64,000 bases of DNA from an uncultured Poribacteria bacterium (GTDB taxonomy: Bacteria > Poribacteria > WGA-4E > WGA-3G): NCBI GenBank assembly GCA_951812525.1, contig OX638316.1:1500506-1564505 (forward strand), read 5' to 3'. Position 1 is the stretch's first letter. Every line of letters begins with the position of its first letter. Shown here one piece after another: positions 17,728 through 26,771 of the stretch. The notes below the pieces were generated by a model that was not told the DNA's origin, did no database searches, and saw only the letters and a program-made list of their open reading frames with translations. The translations under genes and the position numbers were made by a program.

Positions 17728-17876
17728 ATGAAATCACTATTTATCTTCACATTATGCCTCTCATTGCTTTCTCAGTAATTCTCAGCGATTGTCAAGCCGA
17801 GAATCCCATCTGCCCCAAAAACTTTTGCGCTGTTGGCGAGGTGTTCCCACGTTCTGAATTTAATGCTGCTGAATGA
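17728..17876 (+). pseudogene. Frameshifted small lipoprotein gene
   Basis: AAAGGAG at 17716-17722 precedes the ATG at 17728, which encodes MKSLFIFTLCLSLLSQ and then stops. The adjoining frame (from ATG 17754) reads through SVILSDCQAENPICPKNFCAVGEVFPRSEF and ends at 17876. Joined, the two frames give a signal peptide with a cysteine and a short cysteine-containing mature part, which suggests a single-base indel in a small exported protein gene. A real 40-residue gene starting at 17754 cannot be excluded. Confidence 0.45.
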
Positions 17877-17887
17877 AAAGGATTCTT

Positions 17888-18097
17888 ATGAAACGCTTGC
17901 TATATTTATCTTGTCTTTCAATTGTCGTTGCTCTTACAGGCTGCAGTTCTAGATATTATGAGGAAATACCTCTAATTGAGAAACCTGATTTAGAACCGGG
18001 TCTATATCGCATGCGCGTCATTGAATATTCTCGTAGTGGTGGTAAGCTTTATCATGCAAGTACATATCTTTCTGCTGTATGGTTCCTGACTGTATAA
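17888..18097 (+). CDS. Very small lipoprotein
   Basis: The ATG at 17888 has AAAAGGA 5-6 nt upstream and opens MKRLLYLSCLSIVVALTGC, a textbook lipoprotein signal with an LTGC lipobox. A start at 17873 would add five residues and has no ribosome-binding site. The mature peptide is about 50 residues (SSRYYEEIPLIEKPDLEPGLYRMRVIEYSRSG) with no catalytic motif. It may be a truncated relative of a larger lipoprotein. Function is unknown. Confidence 0.55.
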   Translation: MKRLLYLSCLSIVVALTGCSSRYYEEIPLIEKPDLEPGLYRMRVIEYSRSGGKLYHASTYLSAVWFLTV

Positions 18098-18179
18098 AAA
18101 TTATGGAATATAAACGCACGATACTTTGTACATCACATGTGGTTCGTGTAATATTCAATCCCAGACAATGAGGGTATGC

Positions 18180-20849
18180 ATGAGAAACGTTATATTTTTT
18201 TTGAGTGTAGGTTTTTTGCTCACTGTTATTACGCATACACATGCTGAACCTTTTACTTACCATTGGGAAATAGACGAGACCCCATCAGGGGAAGAAGTGG
18301 TGTCTGTCATCAAGCCTATAGAAGTTAAAATCCTTGACACGCCGATGCAAATAAGCAACAGCACTGCTTCCGTCCAGTTGGCACGACGCTATTCAATTTA
18401 CTTGTCGGAACAATGGGATGCCAATCTTGCCCAACTACTCCTTCAAACACTCGAGTCTATTCCTCACTATAAGTGGAGAGAGCAGAAAAAAAGTTTCTGG
18501 AGTTTAACAGATCTTCACATCCATAACGACATTAGATTTATCGATATTGGTGATGACAGATTTGTCGTCATGTCTTTGCAAGCTATGAATTATTCAGAAC
18601 AACGGTTAGCAGAAATTGATGGCATAAGAGGCAGGTTCTTCTCGAAAAGACTACATAGTGCGCTTGTTCGCTACATCACCGACAACGGATCCGATAGGTA
18701 TGCTGTTGAACGCATACTCAATGAACGATATGCTGTTAGTGTAAATATCTCTGATTATGATGAGCTTACCAGATACACAACGGGAGAGCATGCTGGACGG
18801 TTTATGCAGTTCAAAGATGATGAACTTATAGAGATCCTCTCAATGCTCGAAGAATATCCTACAGGTATGCTTAAAACCCCGGGTCTAAAATATCTTGTCC
18901 GCCGATTAGATGGACTCCCGCACCCTATTTATCCGCAAGCTGCCGCTGTTGCTTGGCCGAGTGCTGGCTATATTGAGTTTATGGAAAGTGCATTTAAGGG
19001 AGGGGATTCTGATTATATCCATAGATTAATTCTCCACGAAAAAGCACATTTTCTCTGGCATTACCTCTTTGACGAACAGCTCAAACAGGATTGGATCGAA
19101 CTTGGTGGTTGGAAAAAAGATAAGGACGAGTGGTATACCACCAAACAGACCGAATTCGTCTCCGCCTACGGGCACGATCATACTCCAAATGAAGATATGG
19201 CGGAGAGTATCAGTTATTACATCGTCAGACCTGATAAGCTCCGTTCTCGTTCTCCTGATAAATATGAGTTTATTCAGAACCGGATTATGCACGGCACGCG
19301 CTATATCTCACGCATCCGCGAAGATTTAACGTTTGAAGTCTATAACCTCTATCCAGATTACGTCTACCCAGGACAAATTATACGCGTTGATATTCGCGTA
19401 GACGGTGAACCTGAAGAGGACAAATTGGTCACTGTCGAGATTGAAATACACGGGGAAAGTGAATTTGATACAGCGCGGAGTCTGTATGTTAGGATTTTTA
19501 GTGGTATAGAAAACACTTTTTTTGATATTAGACTTCATGCAATAGATGAATACGGCAATCATTTACCTGAAGGTCATATCTTTCGAGGTCAAGAAACTGT
19601 CTCAAAATATGCTAAACAAGGATATTGGGCACCAGAAAACATCTCACTTGAAGACAGCAACAAGCAAGAAAGACATCAGAACAAGCGCACCTTTGGTTGG
19701 CAACTCTACATAGACAATCCGCTTGAGGATTTAGATCCACCTGAATACGTCAAGGATTCTATGCAACTTTCGTTGTCAGAAGATTTCACGGATGATGGTA
19801 AACGGTATCAAATTATTACAGCAACATGGGCTATCATTGAAAAGTCGGGTATAGCTCATGTTTGTGCCAACTTGAATGATGAGTTTCTTGAAACATATTC
19901 GCGCAATGGAAGTTTCGACTACGGCAGTTACAATCCTGAAACAGAAAAAGTAAGCGTCGATTTTATCATGCCGGACTACATGCCAAGCGGTAGGTATGCA
20001 TTAAATCGTATCTGCATGAGAGACATAGCCTATAATGGTATCAATATTTTTTTTACTCATGAACCTGATCATAACCCATCAGACAATTATAGACATTTAG
20101 ATGAAACCCCTAAGTCAATTGTTATCAAAACCGATAATCCTGATTTACAAGCCCCAGTTCTTGGTCTTAACGGAATAACTATCAAGGCAGAACCTACTAT
20201 ACCTCAAGCACCGAATGGCGAAACAATTGTCGATATTACATTTTTTATAAAGGATAATATCAGCGGTTATGATATAGGTGGCATGTATTTGCGAGATCCT
20301 CACGGCACTATGCATCACTTTTGGCATTATCCACCGGGACGAGGGGATATGTATTTTACTGGTGATCCTACCGTTTACAGGCAGTATCATCAACAAATTA
20401 TTCTGCCAGTAGGCAGTATTCCCGGTACATGGGGACTTGCTGAGATGACGCTCAATGACAAAGCGAGAAATTTCTCTAAATACGACTTCACAGAGATCGT
20501 TAGATTTGAAATAGGGGACGAACCTGCTGCACCGGTGCTAACTGCTGAATTACCACAAATCACGCAATTGTTACCCAACTATCCGAACCCCTTCAACCCT
20601 GAGACATGGATACCCTATCAACTAGCGAAGACTACGGAGGTCAGCATATCGATTTATGCTGCCGATGGACGGTTGGTTCGGAGTTTGAACTTAGGGCATC
20701 AACCTACTGGTATTTATAATTCTCGGAGTCGTGCGGCATATTGGGATGGTAGAAATGAACTCGGTGAACCTGTCGCAAGTGGTGTTTATTTCTATACATT
20801 CACTGCCAGGGAGTTCACGGACACCCGCAAGATGCTAATTCTGAAGTGA
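18180..20849 (+). CDS. Secreted HExxH (gluzincin-like) protein with FlgD/Ig-like C-terminal domain
   Basis: The ATG at 18180 is preceded by GAGGG and opens a signal peptide (MRNVIFFLSVGFLLTVITHTHA). Near residue 287 of the 889-residue product is LHEKAHFLWH, an HExxH zinc motif. PNEDMAESISYY lies about 60 residues later and can supply the third ligand (EDxAE), as in gluzincin-type metallopeptidases. The middle is beta-rich and likely Ig-like. The last 90 residues carry NYPNPFNPETWIPYQL, AYWDGRNELGEPVASGVYFY and a final TDTRKMLILK. This C-terminal module is shared with two other secreted proteins in the window and probably acts in secretion or surface attachment. The peptidase call is moderate; the C-terminal domain is clear. 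Confidence 0.75.
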   Translation: MRNVIFFLSVGFLLTVITHTHAEPFTYHWEIDETPSGEEVVSVIKPIEVKILDTPMQISNSTASVQLARRYSIYLSEQWDANLAQLLLQTLESIPHYKWREQKKSFWSLTDLHIHNDIRFIDIGDDRFVVMSLQAMNYSEQRLAEIDGIRGRFFSKRLHSALVRYITDNGSDRYAVERILNERYAVSVNISDYDELTRYTTGEHAGRFMQFKDDELIEILSMLEEYPTGMLKTPGLKYLVRRLDGLPHPIYPQAAAVAWPSAGYIEFMESAFKGGDSDYIHRLILHEKAHFLWHYLFDEQLKQDWIELGGWKKDKDEWYTTKQTEFVSAYGHDHTPNEDMAESISYYIVRPDKLRSRSPDKYEFIQNRIMHGTRYISRIREDLTFEVYNLYPDYVYPGQIIRVDIRVDGEPEEDKLVTVEIEIHGESEFDTARSLYVRIFSGIENTFFDIRLHAIDEYGNHLPEGHIFRGQETVSKYAKQGYWAPENISLEDSNKQERHQNKRTFGWQLYIDNPLEDLDPPEYVKDSMQLSLSEDFTDDGKRYQIITATWAIIEKSGIAHVCANLNDEFLETYSRNGSFDYGSYNPETEKVSVDFIMPDYMPSGRYALNRICMRDIAYNGINIFFTHEPDHNPSDNYRHLDETPKSIVIKTDNPDLQAPVLGLNGITIKAEPTIPQAPNGETIVDITFFIKDNISGYDIGGMYLRDPHGTMHHFWHYPPGRGDMYFTGDPTVYRQYHQQIILPVGSIPGTWGLAEMTLNDKARNFSKYDFTEIVRFEIGDEPAAPVLTAELPQITQLLPNYPNPFNPETWIPYQLAKTTEVSISIYAADGRLVRSLNLGHQPTGIYNSRSRAAYWDGRNELGEPVASGVYFYTFTAREFTDTRKMLILK

Positions 20850-21375
20850 TTGAAAACAAATTCCCTTTCGCCGCGGTGGGCATGGAACCCCATCTATCGC
20901 AATGGTACCCACGGAAGTTGGCAAAAAATACATCCCATCACTCAAGGCATTTGGGTCGGATCGACCATGGCATCTTCAGCAGTTCCTAGGGAGCGATTGG
21001 GAGGTCACCATCTTTGCTGTTGCAAAGAATAACCTCAATTCTGCGGATCCGGCGATGCTGTCAATAGAGTATGCGGCGGCATTATCGCCGCAATGTGGCA
21101 GAAAGCGCAACCTAACTGGATCGGCACCGACCCACGAGGAATCGGTGTCACTGAATTCGTCGCCAATTGGCTAACCGAACATGGAAGTATCACAACTCCA
21201 GTAAATACCGAGGGCAACCCTGCAACAACTTGCGACAAAATTAAACCCACCAACGGTGACAGTGATGGTATAAACACCGTTCAAGGTGCAAAAAAGGTTA
21301 TATCTCTGAGAAACTCTCTGAGATCTTGAAAACTCAAGGCTACTTATTGGCTAAAGATAGCAGAAGTGAGAAACT
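20850..21375 (+). pseudogene. Decayed gene of unknown family, split over two frames
   Basis: From an ATG at 20902 one frame reads VPTEVGKKYIPSLKAFGSD ... DWEVTIFAVAKNN ... PAMLSIEYA. The adjoining frame then continues GGIIAAMWQKAQPNWIG ... VTEFVANWLTEHGSI to a stop near 21328. The composition and the clean hand-over between frames suggest a one-base deletion in a formerly single gene. I do not recognise the family. A further short open stretch (GYISEKLSEILKTQGYLLA) follows up to the next gene. Confidence 0.4.
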
Positions 21376-21990
21376 ATGTTTAATTTTCGTAGAATGCCTA
21401 TAAACCGCGTAGTAGAAAAAATTGCTGAATTAGGAATCTCATCGCTTGTGTTGCTTGTGGCAATGGGGAAGATAGAGCCCTTTTTTCAATCCAGATTACT
21501 GAATAGGTTTGCATCTCTTTCTGGACCTTTGGGGCCATTCGCTGCATTCGCACTATCGGCAATCTATAGATTTGGATCTGAGGTACTCTTCAATAGGGTG
21601 TTTGAGGAATTAAAAAAACAAGGCAAGACCGAAGAGGAGATCTTGGAGGAAATAGATAGTTACCCAATTCCCGAATGGCTAAAGTTGAGGGTTAAGGGTT
21701 TTGTAGAAAATGTGGACTTTGAAACAATAGAGTCTGCGGATCTATCTAATCGGAATGAAGAGATTTTTAGTATAATACAGCAGTCGATTGGGGAGGATTT
21801 TGAACATCTTGAAAAAAACATCAACGAGAAAATTGAAAATCTTGAGAGCCAGGTCGTGCAGCTTGAATCACGTCTTAACGATAGAATAGAGCGGTCAGAA
21901 GCCGAGTTAAAGCGGTTTATAGGTAGAACTGTAGCTGTTGGGGCTGTTGGCACAACTGGTATTGTAGCTTTGTTGGTATTTATATTTTAG
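21376..21990 (+). CDS. Coiled-coil membrane protein, unknown function
   Basis: This 204-residue protein has an N-terminal hydrophobic segment (LGISSLVLLVAMG) and a second at residues 50-65 (GPFAAFALSAIY). A charged stretch is followed by a coiled coil at about residues 130-175 (heptads in EHLEKNINEKIENLESQVVQ), and it ends in a C-terminal transmembrane helix (VAVGAVGTTGIVALLVFIF). It is probably anchored in the inner membrane and oligomeric. No enzymatic motif is visible, and no neighbour suggests a role. Confidence 0.6.
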   Translation: MFNFRRMPINRVVEKIAELGISSLVLLVAMGKIEPFFQSRLLNRFASLSGPLGPFAAFALSAIYRFGSEVLFNRVFEELKKQGKTEEEILEEIDSYPIPEWLKLRVKGFVENVDFETIESADLSNRNEEIFSIIQQSIGEDFEHLEKNINEKIENLESQVVQLESRLNDRIERSEAELKRFIGRTVAVGAVGTTGIVALLVFIF

Positions 21991-22206
21991 CAGTCCTCAC
22001 CGCTCTCAGATCTCTTGACACCGCAACGGCACTATTAAAATTAGTAGGAAAAGGGCTTCCGTCCTGTAGTAACGTGGGTTGATACCCCTTTAGTCTCTGA
22101 GCGTAGGTGTGGCAAGGATTTGTGAACTTGACACAAACCCCAAATTTTACCTTTCTAATGTGGTTTTGTGGTATATACATCAAAAGCGCATTAAGTCGTC
22201 AGTCCA

Positions 22207-22980
22207 TCAAAAAGTGGTATATTTGGGATCTATTTTCAGTGCTGCCCAAGTGATAGCAAGTTTTCCGGCACTTTCGACAGCTACCCCGATGGTTGCTAGC
22301 TTTTTGATTTCATCGGCGTTGAGTGTGAGATTATAAATCATTACTTCGTCGATTAACCCCTGGAAGTATCTCGCACCACAGCATTCATCCCAACCGAATT
22401 TTAGGTTCATGACTGTCTGTTGAATATGATCAATCTCATTCTCACCAGTTTCGAGTGTGTCTGTGGCTGCGTGATAAACGTAACTTGTTGCTTTCTCGGG
22501 TTGAATGGCTATCGCGACAAAAGCCCATTCGTCTTGCGGAATGTGCGGCGCGCCTTGCCAACCAAAGGTTTCTGCTGAATCGTTGTTCCATACATACACC
22601 AAGGTATCATTCTCGGCGACGCCCATCCAGAACGGGGTTTGGCTTCGGCCGACAACGATACCTGACCAGTCCTCGGTTTTCCAACCGTTGATCCAAGCAC
22701 CTACCGTAATCGTGTCCGTAAGGAGATAAAACGCATCGCTAACGACGACATGTCCGTCAAATCCGTTAACTTCAACGGCACCACCCACTTTACCGTTGGC
22801 AGTCCACTTTGCACCGTTCTTCAATTCAGCATGATTTGCATTGCCGGATCTATCTTCCCCATTACCATCCAGTGGCCAGTAGCCGACAAGTCCCTCCATG
22901 AGTTCTGCCGTTGGGTCGTTAGCATACCAAAGACTCATAGCGAATGTGAGCACTGTAATAATGCGCAACTTATCTACCAC
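22207..22980 (-). CDS. LamG/concanavalin-A-like exported protein
   Basis: The GTG at 22980 is preceded by AGGAG with 7-nt spacing and opens VVDKLRIITVLTFAMSLWYA, a signal peptide; an upstream ATG frame (23013) would bury it. The mature protein (about 257 residues in total) is a LamG/pentraxin-like jelly roll: LVGYWPLDGNGEDRSGNANH, then VNGFDGHVVVSD, TITVGAWING, DEWAFVAIA and FQGLIDEVMIYNLTLNADEI. These domains bind carbohydrates or surface ligands. The C-terminal IGVAVESAGKLAITWAALK resembles the short tail seen on similar exported proteins. A decayed integrase gene lies immediately upstream. Confidence 0.8.
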   Translation of the reverse strand: MVDKLRIITVLTFAMSLWYANDPTAELMEGLVGYWPLDGNGEDRSGNANHAELKNGAKWTANGKVGGAVEVNGFDGHVVVSDAFYLLTDTITVGAWINGWKTEDWSGIVVGRSQTPFWMGVAENDTLVYVWNNDSAETFGWQGAPHIPQDEWAFVAIAIQPEKATSYVYHAATDTLETGENEIDHIQQTVMNLKFGWDECCGARYFQGLIDEVMIYNLTLNADEIKKLATIGVAVESAGKLAITWAALKIDPKYTTF

Positions 22981-23046
22981 TTCAAGTCTCCTCACACTTA
23001 TTTTTCGTATCACCAGTGTCTTCTCACACCTTGCCTATCCTGCTTA

Positions 23047-23960
23047 TCATTTTCCGTCTTTGAATCGTCCGATGGCGCCGCGTTCGGCGAGTTCGGCTTT
23101 TGCGTAGTGTGCGGGCATCTGCGACGACTTCCAGCGTCCCGCGACTTGCATATCCACAACAGTCGCACCGGCTTGCGCGAGCGAAACGGCAGACCCAACC
23201 CGCAACGAATGCCCAGAGATAAAACCCTCAACACCCGCAGCGTGCGCCCGTTTCTGGATGATACGCCGTGCCGAAACGGTTGTAAGCCGATCCGACTGGA
23301 CGTGCCCGCCGCGACGGATATGACGGAACACCGCACCGCGCCCGATCTCTGCCTGTTCTCTGTACTGCTTTAGGAGCTCACGCGTATTCTCACAAACATA
23401 CAGCGTTTCGCCTGTACCCTCCTGATCGGTTTTCGAGGATCGAAGTGTGAGCGTACTACCTTTCAAATCGCCCACATTCACAGCCACAACCTCAGAGATC
23501 CGCAGCAGACAATCGCTCATAAGTCGGATCATCGCCGAATCCCGCAATCCGATAAGCGTACCTTCCGTTTCCGCGTAGATACACACCCTCTCGACATCCT
23601 GCCAAATCAGCCCGTCTACCTGCCCGCGTCCTCTGTCTCTCCCTTCCCTACGGATACCCGCCAATGTTGCCTGTGTGATCGGGAAGTTGACAGATTCCTG
23701 TGATTGATGTTTGAGTTGCCACTTCACCGCGGCGATGAGTTGCCCGATGGTTGCCGGGGATTTGCCGTTCTCGTGTAGAGTGTGATGTAATTCGCTAACA
23801 GGGCATCGGAGAGCGTTCGACCGGATAGCCACGTTGTTAGGTTCTGGAGTGCGCGTTGATAGGCCTTTAGCGTGTTCTCTGCAATGGAGGCTTTGATGAG
23901 GGATTCGGTTTCTTCTGGAAGTTGTAAGACTCTTGAGTTGGGTTCGATGATAGCGTTCAT
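23047..23960 (-). pseudogene. Tyrosine recombinase (integrase), frameshifted copy A
   Basis: The N-terminal SAM-like part reads from the ATG at 23960 (MNAIIEPNSR, SIAENTLKAYQRALQNL, LLANYITL) and then leaves frame near 23770-23790. The catalytic domain continues in another frame (LHENGKSPATIGQLIAAVKW). Catalytic residues are present: Arg in DCLLRISEV, the HxxR of GHSLRVG and the Tyr of AHYAKAEL. Compared with the intact copy at 39064-40044, the two pieces align end to end, so one indel is the simplest explanation. The enzyme would catalyse site-specific strand exchange. Confidence 0.8.
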
Positions 23961-24210
23961 AGTGACCTCTGAAAGTGGATAGCGTTGTATAATTCCCAAA
24001 GTGGTTAAATTGTGGATTGAGTCGCTGCCGTATGTTTCAGATAATCGCATACAGTTAATGATTATTTTTTTTACGCTGCCCTCCCGATCAAGCGCGAAGT
24101 TGGTGTGCCTTATCAATATCTTCACGCCCCGAAAAAGTTTCACCTGATTTAAGTTTCCCAAGTTTTGGTAATGCGCGATATGTCAAATGTCCTGTTTTCA
24201 ACGGTAAGCT

Positions 24211-24429
24211 TCATATTTTCAATGCAGCTCGGAAGCGATTTCTCCAGTACTTCGGCACTATGATCAGGTGTATGAGCAGCCCCAAGGCAACTCCGAGGCA
24301 TACAATCGTGAGAGGACTGCTGGCATTCGTATAAAAGTATCCTGTGAACCCCCCTGTAGCCATACCAGCAATTACATTCGCCATCATCATTCGCCTTTTG
24401 CTATAGATTTTCTGACGTAGTTCTGCCAT
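24211..24429 (-). CDS. Small two-helix membrane protein
   Basis: The ATG at 24429 has GAGGTG about 5 nt upstream, giving 72 residues; a longer frame to 24465 lacks a ribosome-binding site. A basic N-terminus (AELRQKIYSKRRMM) is followed by two hydrophobic segments (NVIAGMATGGFTGYFY and SPLTIVCLGVALGLLIHLIIV). It lies 93 bp after the STAS gene on the same strand, so it may be the last gene of the sigma factor/STAS set, but no function can be given. Confidence 0.6.
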   Translation of the reverse strand: MAELRQKIYSKRRMMMANVIAGMATGGFTGYFYTNASSPLTIVCLGVALGLLIHLIIVPKYWRNRFRAALKI

Positions 24430-24522
24430 GATCACACCTCTGTTCATGGGTTGCGAAATACGCAACTATTTCCCTATAAAGGACGCTTCGAGTCAACGGC
24501 GTCCCTTTTGAATGTAAGGTCT

Positions 24523-24879
24523 TTATACGGTTTGTGGATCTGTCGAGAGCGCATAAACGGCATCCGCCTCGTTATCGAAGTGCTCAAAGAGAGACGTCAG
24601 CCGACTCAAAACCAGGAGGTTTTTGATGTGTCTGCCGACATGGATGATACCTATACGACCATCCTTACGTTTGGTAATGGCGAAGGCTTGCATGAGGACG
24701 CCGAGTCCTGAAGAACTCATCCCACGGGCATGCTCAAGGTTGATGAGGATGCGGGGTTGATCGAACGCCTTGACTTCCGGTAAAATGGCTGTCTGCAATT
24801 CACTGACGCTGTTTCCGACGATCTTGCCATAGGGTTCGACGATGACGACCCCGTTTTGATAACGAATTTCAGTTGCCAT
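24523..24879 (-). CDS. STAS-domain anti-sigma factor antagonist (SpoIIAA-like)
   Basis: This is a 118-residue single STAS domain: an N-terminal strand VVIVEPYGKIVGNS and the phosphorylation loop MSSSGLGVLMQAF, in which Ser57 aligns with the regulatory serine of SpoIIAA (DSSGLGV). The usual preceding Asp is Ser here. In partner switching, the unphosphorylated STAS protein captures an anti-sigma kinase and so frees a sigma factor. The gene follows a sigma-70-type factor gene by 62 bp on the same strand, which fits. No RsbW/SpoIIAB-like kinase is in the window. AGGAGC 7 nt before the ATG supports the start. Confidence 0.88.
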   Translation of the reverse strand: MATEIRYQNGVVIVEPYGKIVGNSVSELQTAILPEVKAFDQPRILINLEHARGMSSSGLGVLMQAFAITKRKDGRIGIIHVGRHIKNLLVLSRLTSLFEHFDNEADAVYALSTDPQTV

Positions 24880-24941
24880 AATGCTGCTCCTTATCTCTGT
24901 GATCCATTTCAGACGTAAATCGCTGATGTGCGTCGGAAACC

Positions 24942-25592
24942 TCAGATGGGCATCCGGTCTTGCTGATGTAGGTATACGTTTTTGAGTTTCGAGAGTGCTG
25001 TTTTCATCAATTGGCTGACTCTGCCTTTAGAAACACCGAGGGCTTCGGCGATGTGAGCCCCGGTGTAATCATGAAAGTATTTCAGCCGCACGGCTTTCCG
25101 CTCCTGATCGCTGAGACGCTTGAGCATCACCGGCAGGCGTTCACGGAATTGCTGAATGTGAATCTCCTCGATGACTGAATCTTCCATGGACTCGGTATCA
25201 CAGGCTGCGTTGTAGAGAGCAGCGGTGAGAGAGTTCAAGCCGGTGGGTGTAGCGTCAAGGGCGTTATGAGACACCTGAACTTCTACCAACGGAAAGGTGA
25301 GATATTTCAACTCCTTGCGGCGTTGCGACCAGAGTGTGCTACAGACCCGAGATTTTATGAACGTGATGAAACTTGCTTGACTCGGATGTGCGGGATCGTA
25401 CTTCGGGGTCTCTTCGAGAATGGTGAGATATGCGAGTTGGCGAAAATCATCGCGACGGGCTTGAAGACAGGCGTCTCCCCGCGTCGCACACGCCACGCAT
25501 TGATAGATTGAGGCATCGGCGGTGAGTGGATCGAGTGCATCGACATAAAATGGACATTGCCCTCGGTTGCCTGGATGGCGGCCTTCTCTCAT
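24942..25592 (-). CDS. Sigma-70-family RNA polymerase sigma factor with N-terminal cysteine cluster
   Basis: This is a 216-residue alternative sigma factor. Region 4 at the C-terminus is clear (RLSDQERKAVRLKYFHDYTG, AHIAEALGVSKGRVSQLMKTALSKLK). The middle (FRQLAYLTILEETPKYDP, FITFIKSRVCSTLWSQRRKE) fits region 2. Before it lies an unusual cysteine set, Cys13, Cys32, Cys35 and Cys42, that could bind zinc or an iron-sulfur cluster. GGAGGTG just before the ATG is a strong ribosome-binding site. The gene heads an array with a STAS protein and a small membrane protein. An insertion sequence has landed about 70 bp upstream, inside a TATAATT-containing stretch, so its present expression may be altered. 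Confidence 0.85.
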   Translation of the reverse strand: MREGRHPGNRGQCPFYVDALDPLTADASIYQCVACATRGDACLQARRDDFRQLAYLTILEETPKYDPAHPSQASFITFIKSRVCSTLWSQRRKELKYLTFPLVEVQVSHNALDATPTGLNSLTAALYNAACDTESMEDSVIEEIHIQQFRERLPVMLKRLSDQERKAVRLKYFHDYTGAHIAEALGVSKGRVSQLMKTALSKLKNVYLHQQDRMPI

Positions 25593-25653
25593 GAGTCACC
25601 TCCTTGGGATGCTTTTGTTTCTTTTAGAAGTTGACAGAAAAAGACGTTATAGT

Positions 25654-25661
25654 AATTATAT
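25654..25661. repeat. Target-site duplication, left copy
   Basis: AATTATAT directly abuts the left inverted repeat of the insertion sequence. The identical octamer follows the right inverted repeat at 26764-26771. On the minus strand it reads ATATAATT and so contains a TATAAT box upstream of the sigma factor gene. Confidence 0.85.
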
Positions 25662-26763
25662 GAGGGTGGTGCATAAATAAAGTTGTGAAGTATCAGGATA
25701 ATGGGTATGCTTAAATGAAATCACCCATATAAGGCATACCCAATGTATTATCCTGACGCAAAAGAGTATATCACATTTGTGTTTTCTTTGCTTGATGAGT
25801 TTGCTGAAAAAAGACGAACTCCTATCAGTAGAGGGAGACCGAAGAGGTATTCAGATGCTGCCTTGATCGTCTTTTATGCGATGATGACGCTCAAGGAGAT
25901 AAATACCATTCGCGGACAACACCGTTGGTTATACACGCATCCGCTGATGCTTGAGACGCTGGGCTTGCGGTTTTGTCCATCGCGTTCGACCCTTGGGCGG
26001 CGATATAAAGTCCTGCTTCCGGTTCTCAGTGAGTTTTCTGAGTTCATTGCGGATTGGGCAGTTTCACACGGATATGGTTTTTCGTATACACTCGTTTATG
26101 AAGATAAGAGTTTGTTCAAAGCACGCGGACCCGTTTGGCACAAGAAGGATCGTGCGAAAAACCATATCCCCAAAGGACTTCGCAATGTCGATAAGACCGC
26201 AAACTGGTCGAAAAGTGCCTATCACGGATGGGTCTATGGATATGGACTTCATCTCACCACAACACGACACGGATTTCCTGTGATGTTTGATGTCTTGCCT
26301 GCCAACGTCAATGAACGTAAGGTTCTTGATAAAAAACAGCAGCGCATTATCGAAAAACAGATCCGGTGTTTGATCGCAGATGCCGGATACAGAGATAAAA
26401 AACGTGCCACCGACCTGGCTGCGGCGAAAATCATGCTCATAACACCCGACATCTGTGTCAAACACGCAGAGACGCTCTGGGGTTCCATGGACGCTATGGC
26501 AGTCGCAGTTTTCAACGAGGCGAAAGCGGCGCGGAAAATAACTATTGAACCGATTTTCGATTTACTCAGCAAACTTCTGGGAACCCAAGGTCCGCAAAAA
26601 CCTTTGCCCGTCAGCGGGTTGGCATCCGTAGCCACCTTTTTGGGACTTGGAGTGATACTTTTACAACTCGCAATGTTGATGAATCTCCGCTGGGAACTTC
26701 CCACTCGGAATGTCACACATATCAAAACTGTTTTTCAATAAAAATGATTTATGAACCACCCTC
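25662..26763 (+). mobile_element. Intact insertion sequence (DDE type), 1102 bp, 8-bp target duplication
   Basis: The ends are inverted repeats: GAGGGTGGTGCATAAAT at the left (25662-25678) and its near-perfect complement at 26747-26763, with one mismatch. Both are flanked by the octamer AATTATAT. A single complete transposase gene fills the element. Perfect duplications and an intact gene indicate recent insertion. Confidence 0.92.
25743..26741 (+). CDS. DDE transposase of the insertion sequence
   Basis: This 332-residue transposase covers nearly the whole element. Likely catalytic acids are the Asp in LVYEDKSLFKARGP, the Asp in CLIADAGYRDKK, and the Glu in ITIEPIFDLLSKLLG. The spacing and the YRD-type motif resemble IS4/IS5-group DDE enzymes, but I cannot name the exact family. 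An N-terminal helical region (GRPKRYSDAALIVFYAMMTL) probably binds the terminal repeats. The frame is complete with no stop or shift, so it may be active. Confidence 0.88.
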   Translation: MYYPDAKEYITFVFSLLDEFAEKRRTPISRGRPKRYSDAALIVFYAMMTLKEINTIRGQHRWLYTHPLMLETLGLRFCPSRSTLGRRYKVLLPVLSEFSEFIADWAVSHGYGFSYTLVYEDKSLFKARGPVWHKKDRAKNHIPKGLRNVDKTANWSKSAYHGWVYGYGLHLTTTRHGFPVMFDVLPANVNERKVLDKKQQRIIEKQIRCLIADAGYRDKKRATDLAAAKIMLITPDICVKHAETLWGSMDAMAVAVFNEAKAARKITIEPIFDLLSKLLGTQGPQKPLPVSGLASVATFLGLGVILLQLAMLMNLRWELPTRNVTHIKTVFQ

Positions 26764-26771
26764 AATTATAT
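26764..26771. repeat. Target-site duplication, right copy
   Basis: AATTATAT directly follows the right inverted repeat and matches the left copy exactly. Confidence 0.85.

Noticed and set aside
23770-23790. Programmed frameshifting in integrase copy A
   Set aside because: No slippery heptamer, and the intact relative at 39064 is a single frame; an indel is simpler.
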